26,960 nucleotides of DNA from Pseudomonadota bacterium (GCA_023419055.1 JAEZYO010000851.1:1-26960), one strand, 5' to 3'; counted from the stretch's first letter, positions 1 through 8,236 are shown. Translations and numbers: made by a program. The notes: generated by a model from the sequence alone, not told the origin.

Positions 1-428
1 GTCCCGGGAGGATCCAAGTCGAGCGGCCACCAGGGGTTACGCTGATAGACCCAGTTGTTGCTGCCCGCCGGGGTCTCCTCCAGCGTGATTGAGGTATTCA
101 GGCGCCGGTTGTACTTCGGGTTGTCGCGGTACCACCACTGGAAGAAATCCTGCCCGGTGGTCAGACCGTTCTGGGTGGACGGGGTGAGCGCGACGTTCGG
201 CGTCGTGTTCTTGTTCTTGTTGACCGGCTTGCCGTCGACCAGGAAGTCCTCGACCGTGCCGTCCAGTTGGACGCCCTGGTTCTGCGGCGGCTCGATCTCG
301 AAGTCCGGGTGACCCACCGGGTCCGCATTGAGGTTCTTGTCACACTGCCCGTTGTTGTCGTTCTGGTTGTAACCAGTCGGGCACCAGCCGATGAAGTCGC
401 GGAGGATCATCGGCAGCTTCATCGCCGT
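1..428 (-). other. Fibro-slime domain, 5' part only
   Basis: This covers residues from about 624 to the cut end of the DUF4215 lipoprotein. The Cys-repeat pattern stops and the family hallmarks appear: a LRDF start, GHPDFE, a block ending in NVAL, and DFFQWWYRDNP. This order matches the fibro-slime domain known from Dictyostelium-like and myxobacterial surface proteins. The rest of the domain lies outside the window. Confidence 0.7.
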
Positions 429-2297
429 CGGCTTCAGCTCACACTTGAACCCAGGCTCCACCTTGCAGTCGCTGGAGCAGCCGTCGCCGTTGTTGTTGTT
501 GCCGTCGTCGCAGGTCCCCTCCGGGTCGCTCGGCAGCACGATGCCGTCGCCGCAGGTCGACGAGCACCCTGAACCGGGCGGGCAGTCGAGCGGCTTCTTG
601 CAGTCGGGAGTGCAGCCGTCGTTCCAGTTACCGTTGCCGTCATCGCAGGCTTCGGTGCCTTCCTTCTCGCCGTTGCCGCACACCGAGAGGCCGGTGCAGA
701 CCTCGGCCGGGCCGTTCGTCCCGGGGACGCACACGTGGCCCTCTTCGATCCTGCAGGTGGAAGAGCAACCGTCGCCGTTCGTGGGGTTGCCGTCGTCGCA
801 CTGCTCTTTGCCGCGCTTGTAGCCGTCCCCGCAAACCGTCTTGCAGAGGAAGCCGACGCGCGAGCAGTCCCAGCCCTGGCCACCATTCTCGATCGACTTG
901 CAGTTCGCGGCGCAGCCGTCGTTCGCCAGAGTGTTGCCGTCGTCGCAAGCCTCGCCCGCGCCGAGTTTCCCGTCGCCGCACACCACCGGGGGAGGCGGAG
1001 TGCACGCGCCGCCACTCGGCGGGCAGGTCCAGCCCTCCTCCACGTGGCACGTGCTGGAGCAGCCGTCGTTGCCGGGCGGGTTGTGACCGCCGCCGTTGTC
1101 GCACGTCTCGCCCGGCTGAACGGTGCCGTCACCGCAGTAAGGCTTGATGGTGCACTTCTGGCCCGGCTTGCAGCTCCAGACCGTGGGATCTTCGAGCAAG
1201 CAGCTCGCGCTGCAGCCGTCGTTATTGGTGGGGACGGCCTCGCCGTCGTCACACTCTTCCGAGCCGTAAATTCGGCCGTCGCCACACTTGAGGAGGTCGA
1301 TGCAGGGCTGACCCTCGGTGAGGCAGAGGAAGTCCTCCTCGATCGTCTTACAGTCGGCGCTGCAGCCGTCGCCGTTCGTCGGCGTCGCCTGACCGTCGTC
1401 GCAGGCCTCGGTGGGGTCAATCTTGCCGTTACCGCAGACGATGTCCGAGGTGCAGGGTTGTCCGACGACCGCGCACGTGTGGTACGGCTCCTTGCGGCAC
1501 TTGGCCGAGCACCCGTCGCCGCTCGTCGGCGTCGCCTGGCCGTCGTCGCAGTTCTCGCCGATCTCGATGATCGAATTGCCGCAGACCGGCAGCTTTTCGC
1601 ACGGCAAGCCCGGCCTGCACTCCCAACCCGGCTCGAGCTTGCAGTTCTCGTCACAACCGTCGCCGGATTCGGGGATCGCGTCGTCGTCCTCGCAGTCCTC
1701 GCCTTGCGTTATCTTGCCGTCGCCACACTCGAAGAGCGCGACGCACTCCTCCGGCTCGTTCGGGATCTCGTCCGGACAGTAATAGCCGGGGTCGACCGTG
1801 TAGCAGTCCGCCGCACAGCCGTCGTCGTCGTCCTCGTTCCCGTCGTCACAGACCTCGCCCGGGTCCACCACACCGTCGCCGCAGGCGATGGTGAGCTCGC
1901 AGGGCTCACCTTCGGTGGGGCACTCCCAGTAGTCCTCGACCACGCACACGCCGGAGCAGCCGTCGCCCGGGAAGCTGTTCCCGTCGTCGCACTCCTCCTC
2001 GTCCTGGTTGATCTCACCGTCGCCGCAGGCGGGGCCTGACGGCTCGAGGTTGAAGCAATCTTCCGGCGGGTCCGCGGACTGGCAGGGATCCTCGTTCGGC
2101 TCCCCGCCTTCATTGCCGCCGTCGATGTCGACGCCGGGCCCGTTGCCGGTGCCGCTTCCGCCGCTACCGCCCGACGACGCGGTACCGCCCGCGCCGCCGA
2201 AATCGCCATTGCCGGCGAGGACGGTGGGGTCGCCCCCGCACGCCACCGCCGACACGAATACCGACAAAACCAACCAGCTCGTTGATCGGAGAATCAA
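1..2297 (-). CDS. DUF4215 Cys-rich repeat lipoprotein with fibro-slime domain (C-terminus beyond window)
   Basis: The minus frame is open from 2297 to the window edge (765 codons visible). I chose TTG at 2297 because GAGG lies 6 nt upstream and a lipoprotein signal follows at once: a hydrophobic stretch ending in SAVAC, Cys20, then GGD. TTG at 2303 is the alternative. A Gly/Ser/Asn linker (about 25-65) leads to 11 tandem DUF4215 units (about 91-620) of the form CGDG-x-GE-x-CDDGN-x-GDGCSxxC, with six or more Cys per unit including the inter-unit WxC/FxC segments. From about 624 the sequence changes to a fibro-slime type domain (RDFIGW, GHPDFE, DFFQWWYRD), which is cut at base 1. DUF4215 repeats are common in secreted myxobacterial proteins and fibro-slime domains in surface or slime proteins. 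I infer a large outer-surface lipoprotein; its ligand is unknown. Confidence 0.9.
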   Translation of the reverse strand, partial: MILRSTSWLVLSVFVSAVACGGDPTVLAGNGDFGGAGGTASSGGSGGSGTGNGPGVDIDGGNEGGEPNEDPCQSADPPEDCFNLEPSGPACGDGEINQDEEECDDGNSFPGDGCSGVCVVEDYWECPTEGEPCELTIACGDGVVDPGEVCDDGNEDDDDGCAADCYTVDPGYYCPDEIPNEPEECVALFECGDGKITQGEDCEDDDAIPESGDGCDENCKLEPGWECRPGLPCEKLPVCGNSIIEIGENCDDGQATPTSGDGCSAKCRKEPYHTCAVVGQPCTSDIVCGNGKIDPTEACDDGQATPTNGDGCSADCKTIEEDFLCLTEGQPCIDLLKCGDGRIYGSEECDDGEAVPTNNDGCSASCLLEDPTVWSCKPGQKCTIKPYCGDGTVQPGETCDNGGGHNPPGNDGCSSTCHVEEGWTCPPSGGACTPPPPVVCGDGKLGAGEACDDGNTLANDGCAANCKSIENGGQGWDCSRVGFLCKTVCGDGYKRGKEQCDDGNPTNGDGCSSTCRIEEGHVCVPGTNGPAEVCTGLSVCGNGEKEGTEACDDGNGNWNDGCTPDCKKPLDCPPGSGCSSTCGDGIVLPSDPEGTCDDGNNNNGDGCSSDCKVEPGFKCELKPTAMKLPMILRDFIGWCPTGYNQNDNNGQCDKNLNADPVGHPDFEIEPPQNQGVQLDGTVEDFLVDGKPVNKNKNTTPNVALTPSTQNGLTTGQDFFQWWYRDNPKYNRRLNTSITLEETPAGSNNWVYQRNPWWPLDLDPPG

Positions 2298-2447
2298 GGG
2301 CAACCTCGTCTCTGCGGCGGTCGACTCATCGCGCGCAGTGAATTCTTTTCAAAGTAACTCAGAACGGGATCTCGCCGCCAGCAATAAGCGCATTCACGCC
2401 GATAGGTGGGTGCGCCACGCCGCGAGTCACACGTCCGCGCCGCCGCG

Positions 2448-2471
2448 CGTGCCGACGCACGTGTGGGCACG
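2448..2471. promoter_or_regulatory. Dyad symmetry upstream of the DUF4215 gene
   Basis: CGTGCC (2448-2453) and GGCACG (2466-2471) form a 6-bp inverted repeat around a 12-nt spacer that contains the palindrome CACGTG. It lies about 150 nt upstream of the TTG start of the surface lipoprotein, in the 349-bp gene-free stretch 2298-2646. It could be an operator, but in GC-rich DNA such a dyad can arise by chance. I see no clear promoter in this gap. Confidence 0.2.
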
Positions 2472-2597
2472 TCACCCTCGTGAGTGAAGTTCTCGAACGA
2501 CACCCGGACGGACTCGCTTCGCGCGTCAGGTCGAGCCGAGACAGAGTGGCCCGCTGACGAGCGAACTCTCATTTAGCCGGATTGAGCTCCGGCGTCT

Positions 2598-2616
2598 CCT
2601 GGTGTTTTCGACCAGG
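2598..2616 (-). terminator. Hairpin after the deaminase gene, no U-tract
   Basis: CCTGGT and ACCAGG form a perfect 6-bp stem around a 7-nt loop, 31 nt past the deaminase stop. It could end the CxxC-deaminase transcript. No run of T follows on the minus strand, so it is not a classical intrinsic terminator. Confidence 0.35.
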
Positions 2617-2646
2617 GTTCATGCCAGACGCGCGAGCGCCTCGCGC

Positions 2647-3237
2647 TCAGCCGCGGCGGCTGTTGTAGACAGTGCGGCCGAGCGCGACGAATTCGTGAAA
2701 GACCTTTATCGCGCCGTCTCGATTGCTGCCTTCGGCGACCCGAATCCCGCGGCGCTCGAGCTCCGCTCTCCAGTCCGGATGAATTGGGCCCTCATCGAAG
2801 CCGGTGATGGTCTCGATCTCGGGACCGCTCCCGGCGATCAACAGAGAACGGATGCCCGTCCAGGGCAGGGCCCCGAAGCACATGGCGCACGGCCGCCAGC
2901 TGACGCAGAGCTCGTGCTCCGGCATCCCGGGGCCGCCCAGATCGAAGGTGCTCAAGCGCTGCTGGGCCAGGCCGAGAGCCATGATCTCGGCGTGCGCGGG
3001 GGAACAGTGCCCGGGCACCACCCGGTTCACCCCGGCCGAAACGAGCTCCCAGGTGTCGGTGCGGAAGACGGCGGCGGCGAAGGGACCGCCCGTGTCGCGC
3101 ACGAAGTTCTGTCGGGCAAGCTCGAGGACGAGCGATAGGCGCCGCTCCGGCTCCGGCATGGGCGCGCCGAGCGCGCGCACCTCTGAAATCAGCCAATCCG
3201 GAACGGAAACCCGCAGCTCATTCGGATGCTCAGCCAC
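2647..3237 (-). CDS. Nucleoside/nucleobase deaminase (CDA superfamily)
   Basis: This 196-residue protein starts at GTG 3237. It has the zinc site of cytidine-deaminase-like enzymes: HAE at 82-84 (zinc His and the proton-shuttling Glu) and PCAMC at 116-120 (the two zinc Cys). FGALPWTGI follows, a position typical of the guanine-deaminase/TadA-like branch. The family hydrolyses an exocyclic amino group of a purine or pyrimidine in the cytosol. The roughly 40-residue N-terminal extension with helix-like LVLELARQNF resembles GuaD-type proteins more than TadA. The substrate cannot be fixed from sequence. The gene overlaps the upstream CxxC gene by 8 bp, so the two are probably translated together. 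Confidence 0.88.
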   Translation of the reverse strand: MAEHPNELRVSVPDWLISEVRALGAPMPEPERRLSLVLELARQNFVRDTGGPFAAAVFRTDTWELVSAGVNRVVPGHCSPAHAEIMALGLAQQRLSTFDLGGPGMPEHELCVSWRPCAMCFGALPWTGIRSLLIAGSGPEIETITGFDEGPIHPDWRAELERRGIRVAEGSNRDGAIKVFHEFVALGRTVYNSRRG

Positions 3238-3514
3238 AAGCTCGACGATAGCCTGCTCCAGTGACGGGGCGAGGTACCGCCTTGTGAAGGGCAGGTTTCG
3301 GTCCGAGGTACCTCTGTGAGACGACGGCCAGGAGGCGTTCTCGCGCTACTGGATCGAGGCGCCCGAGGGTCGCGTTGGCGAACGCGGGGTCGACCTCCGC
3401 GCGAGCGATGAAGAGAGCTGCCCGTTTCCCGTAAGCCTCGCGGCAGCGGGCGCAAATCCCCTCCTCGAGGTGCGAGGTTCCGGTGCAGAGACGGCAGGTT
3501 GCAACGCTTTCCAT
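3230..3514 (-). CDS. Small CxxC protein, putative zinc ribbon
   Basis: This 94-residue protein has CRLC at 7-10 and CARC at 21-24, a CxxC-x10-CxxC pattern suggesting a small N-terminal zinc knuckle. A helical, Ala/Arg-rich middle follows (AALFIARAEV, DPVARERLLAVVSQRYLG). It has no signal peptide. Codon third positions are mostly G or C, as in its neighbours, which supports real coding. Its stop overlaps the deaminase GTG by 8 bp (TGTGGCTGA), which suggests a translationally coupled pair. I do not recognise the family. It could be a partner or regulator of the deaminase, but that is only context. The ATG at 3514 has no clear ribosome binding site. Confidence 0.62.
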   Translation of the reverse strand: MESVATCRLCTGTSHLEEGICARCREAYGKRAALFIARAEVDPAFANATLGRLDPVARERLLAVVSQRYLGPKPALHKAVPRPVTGAGYRRACG

Positions 3515-3600
3515 GGGCCGGAAGGGCGCTTACCTCGGCCGGTCGGATGGGGCCAAATTTGCCGCCGGACCGGGACCTATGAGATGACGAAGACCGTTTG

Positions 3601-4338
3601 GTGACGTTCCGACCGCGCTCCTCCTGGCTCCGCATTGCCTTGGGTGTCGTCCTGGCTTTAGGCCTGCTCGCCGCGCTGCCTGGCGGCTCCCTGGCAGCAC
3701 CGGCCAAGAAGCCCGCCGCGGCCTCCTCCAACAGCGGCCTGTGTCTGTTGCAGAACGCCAAGGACTTCCTCAAGCGCCCGAACTTCGTTCGGCGCGGCCA
3801 GATTGACGGCAAGCGTCACGACCAGGCCGTCCGCTACCGCGTGGAACGCTACGGCTACATCGACGGGCTCGGGTTCGAGAACCTGAACCCGAAACGCGCC
3901 ATTTCTCATGCGCTCGCCGTCAACTTCATGGGCCACTCGCTCCAGGTCCACGAGAAGATCGCGCCGGCCCTGCGCTGCGTGGAGAAGCGGATCCGAAAGA
4001 CCTGCAAGAAGCAGAAGGACCAGTACAAGCCGTACGCGGTCGGCGGATTCCGCACTGCCAACACCTTCCGCGGCGGCGAGATCTCCAATCACCTGTTCGG
4101 CATCGCGGTCGATATCGATCCGGAGAAGAACCCGTGCTGCGGCTGTGTGAGCCCCTGGCCGGACCATCCAGCGTGTCAGGGCTCGAGCGCCACGGTGTTC
4201 GAGCGCACGGCGCTCCCCCGCTGCTGGATCGACGCGTTCGAGCGCTACGGCTTCTACTGGCTCGGTCGTGATCCGCAGCTCAGGGACACGATGCACTTCG
4301 AGTTCCTCGGGGATCCCGACAAGATCGTGGCGCCGTAG
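3601..4338 (+). CDS. Exported M15-type peptidase (D,D- or L,D-carboxypeptidase-like)
   Basis: This 245-residue protein starts at GTG 3601; the adjoining TTG at 3598 is the other option. Residues 7-33 form a signal peptide (Arg-rich start, long Leu/Ala core, SLAAPA). The peptidase M15 zinc signature is present: SNHLFGIAVDID places His164 and Asp171, and MHFEF places the third ligand at His232. Eight Cys, including CCGC at 179-182, suggest disulfides in the periplasm. M15 enzymes (VanY, endolysin-like) trim peptidoglycan stem peptides, so a role in wall remodelling is likely, but bond specificity is unknown. The gene is divergent from the CxxC gene with an 86-bp gap that must hold both promoters. 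It ends 41 bp before the phosphofructokinase gene. Confidence 0.88.
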   Translation: MTFRPRSSWLRIALGVVLALGLLAALPGGSLAAPAKKPAAASSNSGLCLLQNAKDFLKRPNFVRRGQIDGKRHDQAVRYRVERYGYIDGLGFENLNPKRAISHALAVNFMGHSLQVHEKIAPALRCVEKRIRKTCKKQKDQYKPYAVGGFRTANTFRGGEISNHLFGIAVDIDPEKNPCCGCVSPWPDHPACQGSSATVFERTALPRCWIDAFERYGFYWLGRDPQLRDTMHFEFLGDPDKIVAP

Positions 4339-4340
4339 TC

Positions 4341-4356
4341 CGCGCTTCGCAGCGCG
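4341..4356 (+). other. Short hairpin between the M15 and pfkA genes
   Basis: CGCGCT, TCGC and AGCGCG form a 6-bp stem with a 4-nt loop 3 bp after the M15 peptidase stop and 24 bp before the pfkA start. It has no U-tract. It might weaken read-through between the two genes, or it may be chance in GC-rich DNA. Confidence 0.3.
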
Positions 4357-4379
4357 CGAGCTCAGACGTAGACTGAGCC

Positions 4380-5456
4380 ATGCACCTGCTCGTCAACACT
4401 GGTGGGGGTGACGCTCCCGGTCTCAACGCCGTGCTGCGCGCGGTGACGCTGAGCGCGGTTCGCCGGGGTCATCGCGTCACCGGAATTCGTCGCGGCTATT
4501 CCGGCCTCTTGGGTGAGCCCAACGGGCTCGTCGAGCTGACGCGCGACATGGTGCGCGACATCACCGATCGCGGCGGGACGATTCTGGGCACGGTCAACAA
4601 AGGCAGCCCCTTCGAGTACCCGACCGTCGTCGACGGAAGGCACGTCGCCGTCGACCGCAGCGACGATCTCGCCGCGCGTTATCGAGAGCTCGGCGCCGAC
4701 GGCCTGATCGCGATCGGCGGGGACGGCAGCCTCCGAATCGCTGCCAGGCTCATGGAGAAGGGCCTGCGTATCATCGGCGTCCCGAAGACCATCGACAACG
4801 ATCTCGCGAGCACCGACGAGACCTTCGGCTTCGACAGCGCGATGAGCTTCGCGACCGACGCCGTCATGCGCGTGCAGTCGAGCGCCGAGGCGCACCAGCG
4901 CGTGATGGTGATCGAGGTGATGGGCCGATACGCCGGCTGGATCGCGCTCTACTCCGGCATGGCGGCGTCCGCGAACGTGATCCTGCTCCCCGAAGTCGAC
5001 TACCACCTCGACTCGGTGTGCGCGGCGATCCGCCACCGCTACGAGACCGGCAGGCCCTTCGGCGTGGTCGTCGTCTCCGAGGGCGCGAAGCACCAAGGCC
5101 AGGGTTACGTGGTGAAGGCGCGCGAAGCCGGCAAGGAGATCACGCTCGGGGGTGTAGGAGCGGAGGTCGCGCGAGAGATCGCCGAACGGACCGGGTACGA
5201 GACTCGTCACCTGGTGCTCGGCCACCTTCAGCGCGGCGGCGCCCCCACTCCGGCCGACCGCGTGCTCGCCCTCCGCTACGGTTGCGCTGCGGTGCGCCTC
5301 GCGGAGCAAGGCGGCTGGGGAAAGATGGTCGCGCTCCACCCCCCGCACATGAGCTCGGTCCCGATCTTGGAAGCGATCGCCCGCACGAAGACGGTGCCGC
5401 TCGACTCCGACGCGGTCCAGGCAGCGCGCGATCTCGGCATTTGCCTCGGCGACTAG
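4380..5456 (+). CDS. pfkA: 6-phosphofructokinase (group III-like)
   Basis: This 358-residue cytosolic enzyme phosphorylates fructose 6-phosphate in glycolysis. Motifs in order: GGGDAPGLN near the N-terminus (phosphate-donor loop), GGDGS at 113-117, PKTIDND at 135-141 with catalytic Asp139, and MGRYAGW at 181-187 (sugar-phosphate binding). HLQRGG lies further on. The donor-selecting pair is Gly116 with Lys136. In the PFK family Asp at the first position gives PPi-dependence and Gly gives ATP use; Gly with Lys is the combination of actinobacterial ATP-PFKs. I therefore infer ATP, not certainly. Myxococcus xanthus PFK is known to be activated by the protein kinase Pkn4; no kinase gene is present here. 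There is no clear ribosome binding site before the ATG. Confidence 0.95.
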   Translation: MHLLVNTGGGDAPGLNAVLRAVTLSAVRRGHRVTGIRRGYSGLLGEPNGLVELTRDMVRDITDRGGTILGTVNKGSPFEYPTVVDGRHVAVDRSDDLAARYRELGADGLIAIGGDGSLRIAARLMEKGLRIIGVPKTIDNDLASTDETFGFDSAMSFATDAVMRVQSSAEAHQRVMVIEVMGRYAGWIALYSGMAASANVILLPEVDYHLDSVCAAIRHRYETGRPFGVVVVSEGAKHQGQGYVVKAREAGKEITLGGVGAEVAREIAERTGYETRHLVLGHLQRGGAPTPADRVLALRYGCAAVRLAEQGGWGKMVALHPPHMSSVPILEAIARTKTVPLDSDAVQAARDLGICLGD

Positions 5457-5466
5457 GCTCCGAACA

Positions 5467-5492
5467 GCGCGTCACAGCGAAACTGTGCGCGC
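5467..5492 (+). terminator. Stem-loop just after pfkA, no U-tract
   Basis: Starting 11 nt after the pfkA stop, GCGCG-T-CACAG pairs with CTGTG-CGCGC around a CGAAA loop. The stem has 10 base pairs and a single bulged T at 5472. This is the expected position and stability for an end-of-transcript hairpin, though no T-run follows. Confidence 0.5.
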
Positions 5493-5605
5493 ACTGTGCG
5501 GTCGCGGAGCGTGCACAACGTTCGACCGAACGGGTCCCCCAAGAAACTCCGTGAAATGCCGTGAATCAGCGCTGGCGCGCGGGTTGCAAAGAGGCCGCGC
5601 ACACC

Positions 5606-7102
5606 ATGCAGCGCTCCGTGCACACCTCGCTCGTCTCCCTCCTCCTCGCCTGCGCCTGCGGCGGAGACCCCGGGAGAGCAGACAGCTCGAACTCCACCGG
5701 TGACAAGCCGTCACCCGCATCCGCCTCGGAGATCACGAAACCGGGAAAGGGCGACGCCGAGCCCTTGGAGGCCGCGACGGACGCGGCCGGCGGCGCTCCG
5801 AGCGCGGACGAGGACGAAGCGCCGAGCAAGGGCGAACCTGCGGGTGACAGCGCGAACGACTCGGAAGCAAACGGCGGTGTTGGCGGAGTTGGTGGCGAAG
5901 CTTCGAGCGCGCCAGAGGAGCCGGCGCCGTACTGCGGCGACGGCGTCGTGGAGCTCGGGGAATTCTGTGACGACGGCAACGCCGTACGCGGCGACGGCTG
6001 CAACCCCAACTGCGACCTCTCGGGGCGCTCTCTCGACAACGCGATCGAGGTGCTCCTCCACGACCAGCAGCTGAACGATCTCGTCCTCATCGGCGATCAG
6101 CTGTACGCCGTCGGTTTCGACGCCGAGGACGCCGACTCGACGTCGACGGACAAGCTGTTCGTCAAAGCCGATCTCGGCGCCACCATCATCGCTCCGGCCT
6201 CGCTCGTCGACGGTGTCGCGAAGCAGTCGGAGGAGCTCCACCGTATCACGACGGACGGCAGCTACCTCTACACGGCGGGGCACGCGGAAGATGCTGCCCA
6301 AGATCCCATCGCTCTCTTCGAGCGGCGCGGCATGAACGGCGGCTTTCAGTGGGGCCGAACCATCCAGGGCACGGGGCATATCGGTGGCGAAGGTCACGGC
6401 ATCGCTGTCGTCGGCTCGAACCTCCAGGCGATCGGCCACATCTCCATGAAGGACGAAGGGCGCGACATCCTGATCACCTCGCTCTCCAAATCGAACGCCA
6501 AAGCGCCCGTGACCACCTACCTCTCTGGCTTCGGAGCGAAGGACGACTACGGGTCCGACATCGCGCCGCACGGCTCCGGCTCGGTTCAGGTGGGCGTCAT
6601 CCACACGAGCTCGAGTGAGCGCCAAGTCTGGGTACGCCGGGCCGACCAGAGCGGAGCGCCTCTTTGGACCAAGACGTACCCATCCGGCGCCTCGGTGCGC
6701 CGTGTGGCGACCGCGCCGGACGGCAAGATCGCGCTCGTGGGGTGCGCCCCGGGCAGCAGCAACTGGGACGCGTGGGTGACCCTGCTCGACGCCGACGGCA
6801 ACCTGCTCTGGTCGAAGAGCTTCAACTACGGTCAGAACGACTGGGCCAACGGCGTCACGTTCGACCCCGAGAACGGAGAGCTCATCGTGGTCGGCTCTTA
6901 TGAGAAATACAGCTCGGACATCTACGTTCAGCGGCTCAGCCAGGAAGGCGAGCAGCGCTGGTTCACCTCCCTCGACGGTTATGGTTTCGACGACTACGCG
7001 AACAGCGTCGCGATGGGCGACGACGGCTCGCTCTGGGTCGTCGGCGCCTGGGGTCGCGAGACGGGCGACACCGACTACTGGATTGGCAAGTTCTCGCCGT
7101 GA
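5606..7102 (+). CDS. Lipoprotein with one DUF4215 unit and a propeller-like repeat domain
   Basis: I chose ATG 5606 (498 aa): a short hydrophobic signal follows with lipobox LLAC at Cys16, and AAAGAGG lies upstream, if rather far. The frame stays open to GTG 5561. An acidic, Gly/Ser/Glu-rich linker (about 20-108) is followed by one DUF4215 unit (110-136: YCGDGVVELGEFCDDGN, then GDGCNPNC). The rest holds about six similar blades, each with a strand ending in GxV/AxG, then a D/N-rich turn and a LxxDGxxxW type segment (LLDADGNLLWSKSF, RLSQEGEQRWFTSL). This resembles delta-60/SBBP-type beta-propellers of secreted proteins. I infer a surface-anchored binding protein of unknown ligand. It is convergent with the LamG gene, 4 bp away. 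Confidence 0.85.
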   Translation: MQRSVHTSLVSLLLACACGGDPGRADSSNSTGDKPSPASASEITKPGKGDAEPLEAATDAAGGAPSADEDEAPSKGEPAGDSANDSEANGGVGGVGGEASSAPEEPAPYCGDGVVELGEFCDDGNAVRGDGCNPNCDLSGRSLDNAIEVLLHDQQLNDLVLIGDQLYAVGFDAEDADSTSTDKLFVKADLGATIIAPASLVDGVAKQSEELHRITTDGSYLYTAGHAEDAAQDPIALFERRGMNGGFQWGRTIQGTGHIGGEGHGIAVVGSNLQAIGHISMKDEGRDILITSLSKSNAKAPVTTYLSGFGAKDDYGSDIAPHGSGSVQVGVIHTSSSERQVWVRRADQSGAPLWTKTYPSGASVRRVATAPDGKIALVGCAPGSSNWDAWVTLLDADGNLLWSKSFNYGQNDWANGVTFDPENGELIVVGSYEKYSSDIYVQRLSQEGEQRWFTSLDGYGFDDYANSVAMGDDGSLWVVGAWGRETGDTDYWIGKFSP

Positions 7103-7106
7103 GCGT

Positions 7107-8189
7107 TCACGGTTCGAGGAACGCCGCGTCTGGGCCCGCCGCGTCGCTGTACGCGATCTCGGCCGCCGTCAGCGCGGCGTCATAGATGCGAAACTCGTGC
7201 AGCGTCCCGGCGAACTCCGGATCAGCCGTGTACTGCGAGCGCCCGAGCCAGGCGTTCACGTCGTCCAGGTCCGACAGGAGGCCCGTGAATGCCTCGGAGC
7301 CGGCCAGCGTGGTGCCCTGGTAGAGAGCGAGCTCGCCGGCGACGCCGTCCACGACTACGGTCACGTGGGTCATGGTTCCGGTCGGCGCCGCCGCAGCCGC
7401 GGTCACCAGGATCTCGTTCTCGTTGCCCGAGGCCGTGTACGCCACGCGCATGAACCCGTCCGCGTCGACGGCCTTCGGGGTGAGAAAGAGGTAGGTCTGG
7501 CCGTCTCCCTGAGCACCTTCGGCCCCGTCGCTGCTGCCGAAGTCGAAGAGCCGCTGCCAGGCGCCGCCGCCGCTCCAGGTGAACCAGGTCTCTAGCGTCA
7601 CGCTGTCGAGGCTCGAGATCGGACCGTTCGGTAGATCGACGTATTCATCGCTCGTCGTGCCCGCGAGCGCGAGGTCGCCGCTGCCGTCGAGCGTCGTCCC
7701 CTCGACGGTACCGTGCGCGGCCCCGACGGAATCGGTCACGGCGTCACCAGTCCCCTCGAAGGTGTAGCGATGAATCAGCGCTGTTTTCAAGGCTGCGCAG
7801 GCCGGATCCGGACAGGTGCCGCCCGCGCCCCCTCCGGCCGCGCCGGCGCTACCCGAGGCGCCCGACGCGCCCCCGCTTCCGCCCGAAGCGATCGATCCGC
7901 TCGATCCGCCGGCACCGGAAGCCTCCCCGCCATTCCCGGAAACGGTCCCTCCGCTGCCCGAAGCAGATCCTCCGCTCCCCGGCCCCGCACCCGAGCTCGA
8001 ACCGCTCGCGCCAGGCGAGGCGCCCGAGCCGCTGCCCTGGCTCGACGTCCCACCCGAGCCGTCGCGAGTCGAGGGCGGCGTGTACTCCGAGCAGGCAAGG
8101 AGCACCGTCACCGCGACGAAGCCGAGCACACACCTCGCACGACCAGAGCGGGTGCGCTGCGCACCCACACGAAAGGAGCGACGATCCAT
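7107..8189 (-). CDS. LamG-like (concanavalin A-fold) lipoprotein
   Basis: ATG 8189 gives 360 residues. The frame runs further upstream, but that part overlaps the glycosidase gene and lacks a signal peptide. The start MDRRSFRVG leads into a hydrophobic core and lipobox VLLAC, then a long Gly/Ser/Ala linker (about 40-125). The C-terminal domain (about 135-360) has the LamG/jelly-roll pattern: HRYTFEGTGDAVTDSVG, TLETWFTW, RLFDFGSSDG, a THVTVVVDG strand and a closing LHEFRIYDAALTAAEI. Such domains bind carbohydrate or protein ligands outside the cell. The gene starts 47 bp after the GH1 gene on the same strand, so the two may form an operon linked to sugar use. Confidence 0.87.
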   Translation of the reverse strand: MDRRSFRVGAQRTRSGRARCVLGFVAVTVLLACSEYTPPSTRDGSGGTSSQGSGSGASPGASGSSSGAGPGSGGSASGSGGTVSGNGGEASGAGGSSGSIASGGSGGASGASGSAGAAGGGAGGTCPDPACAALKTALIHRYTFEGTGDAVTDSVGAAHGTVEGTTLDGSGDLALAGTTSDEYVDLPNGPISSLDSVTLETWFTWSGGGAWQRLFDFGSSDGAEGAQGDGQTYLFLTPKAVDADGFMRVAYTASGNENEILVTAAAAAPTGTMTHVTVVVDGVAGELALYQGTTLAGSEAFTGLLSDLDDVNAWLGRSQYTADPEFAGTLHEFRIYDAALTAAEIAYSDAAGPDAAFLEP

Positions 8190-8236
8190 GGTCCGCCGGA
8201 TCAGTGTCTCCGACGGACCCGATCGAGTCAGAAAAT

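Noticed and set aside
434..1654. 406-codon minus-strand frame rich in Thr/Ala/Arg
   Set aside because: A shifted frame inside the DUF4215 gene, produced by the same repeats.
735..2039. 434-codon open frame on the plus strand
   Set aside because: Antisense to the DUF4215 array. Its Val/Ala/Arg-rich text comes from reading the regular Cys-repeat codons backwards; the minus frame has the real motifs.
2294..2572. 92-codon minus frame upstream of the DUF4215 gene
   Set aside because: Arg/Ser/Cys-rich with random-looking codon ends and no motif. It overlaps the start of the real lipoprotein, so I treat the stretch as noncoding.
4362..5348. 328-codon minus frame opposite pfkA
   Set aside because: Antisense shadow; no recognisable domain, His/Ala/Val-rich, while the plus frame is a complete phosphofructokinase.
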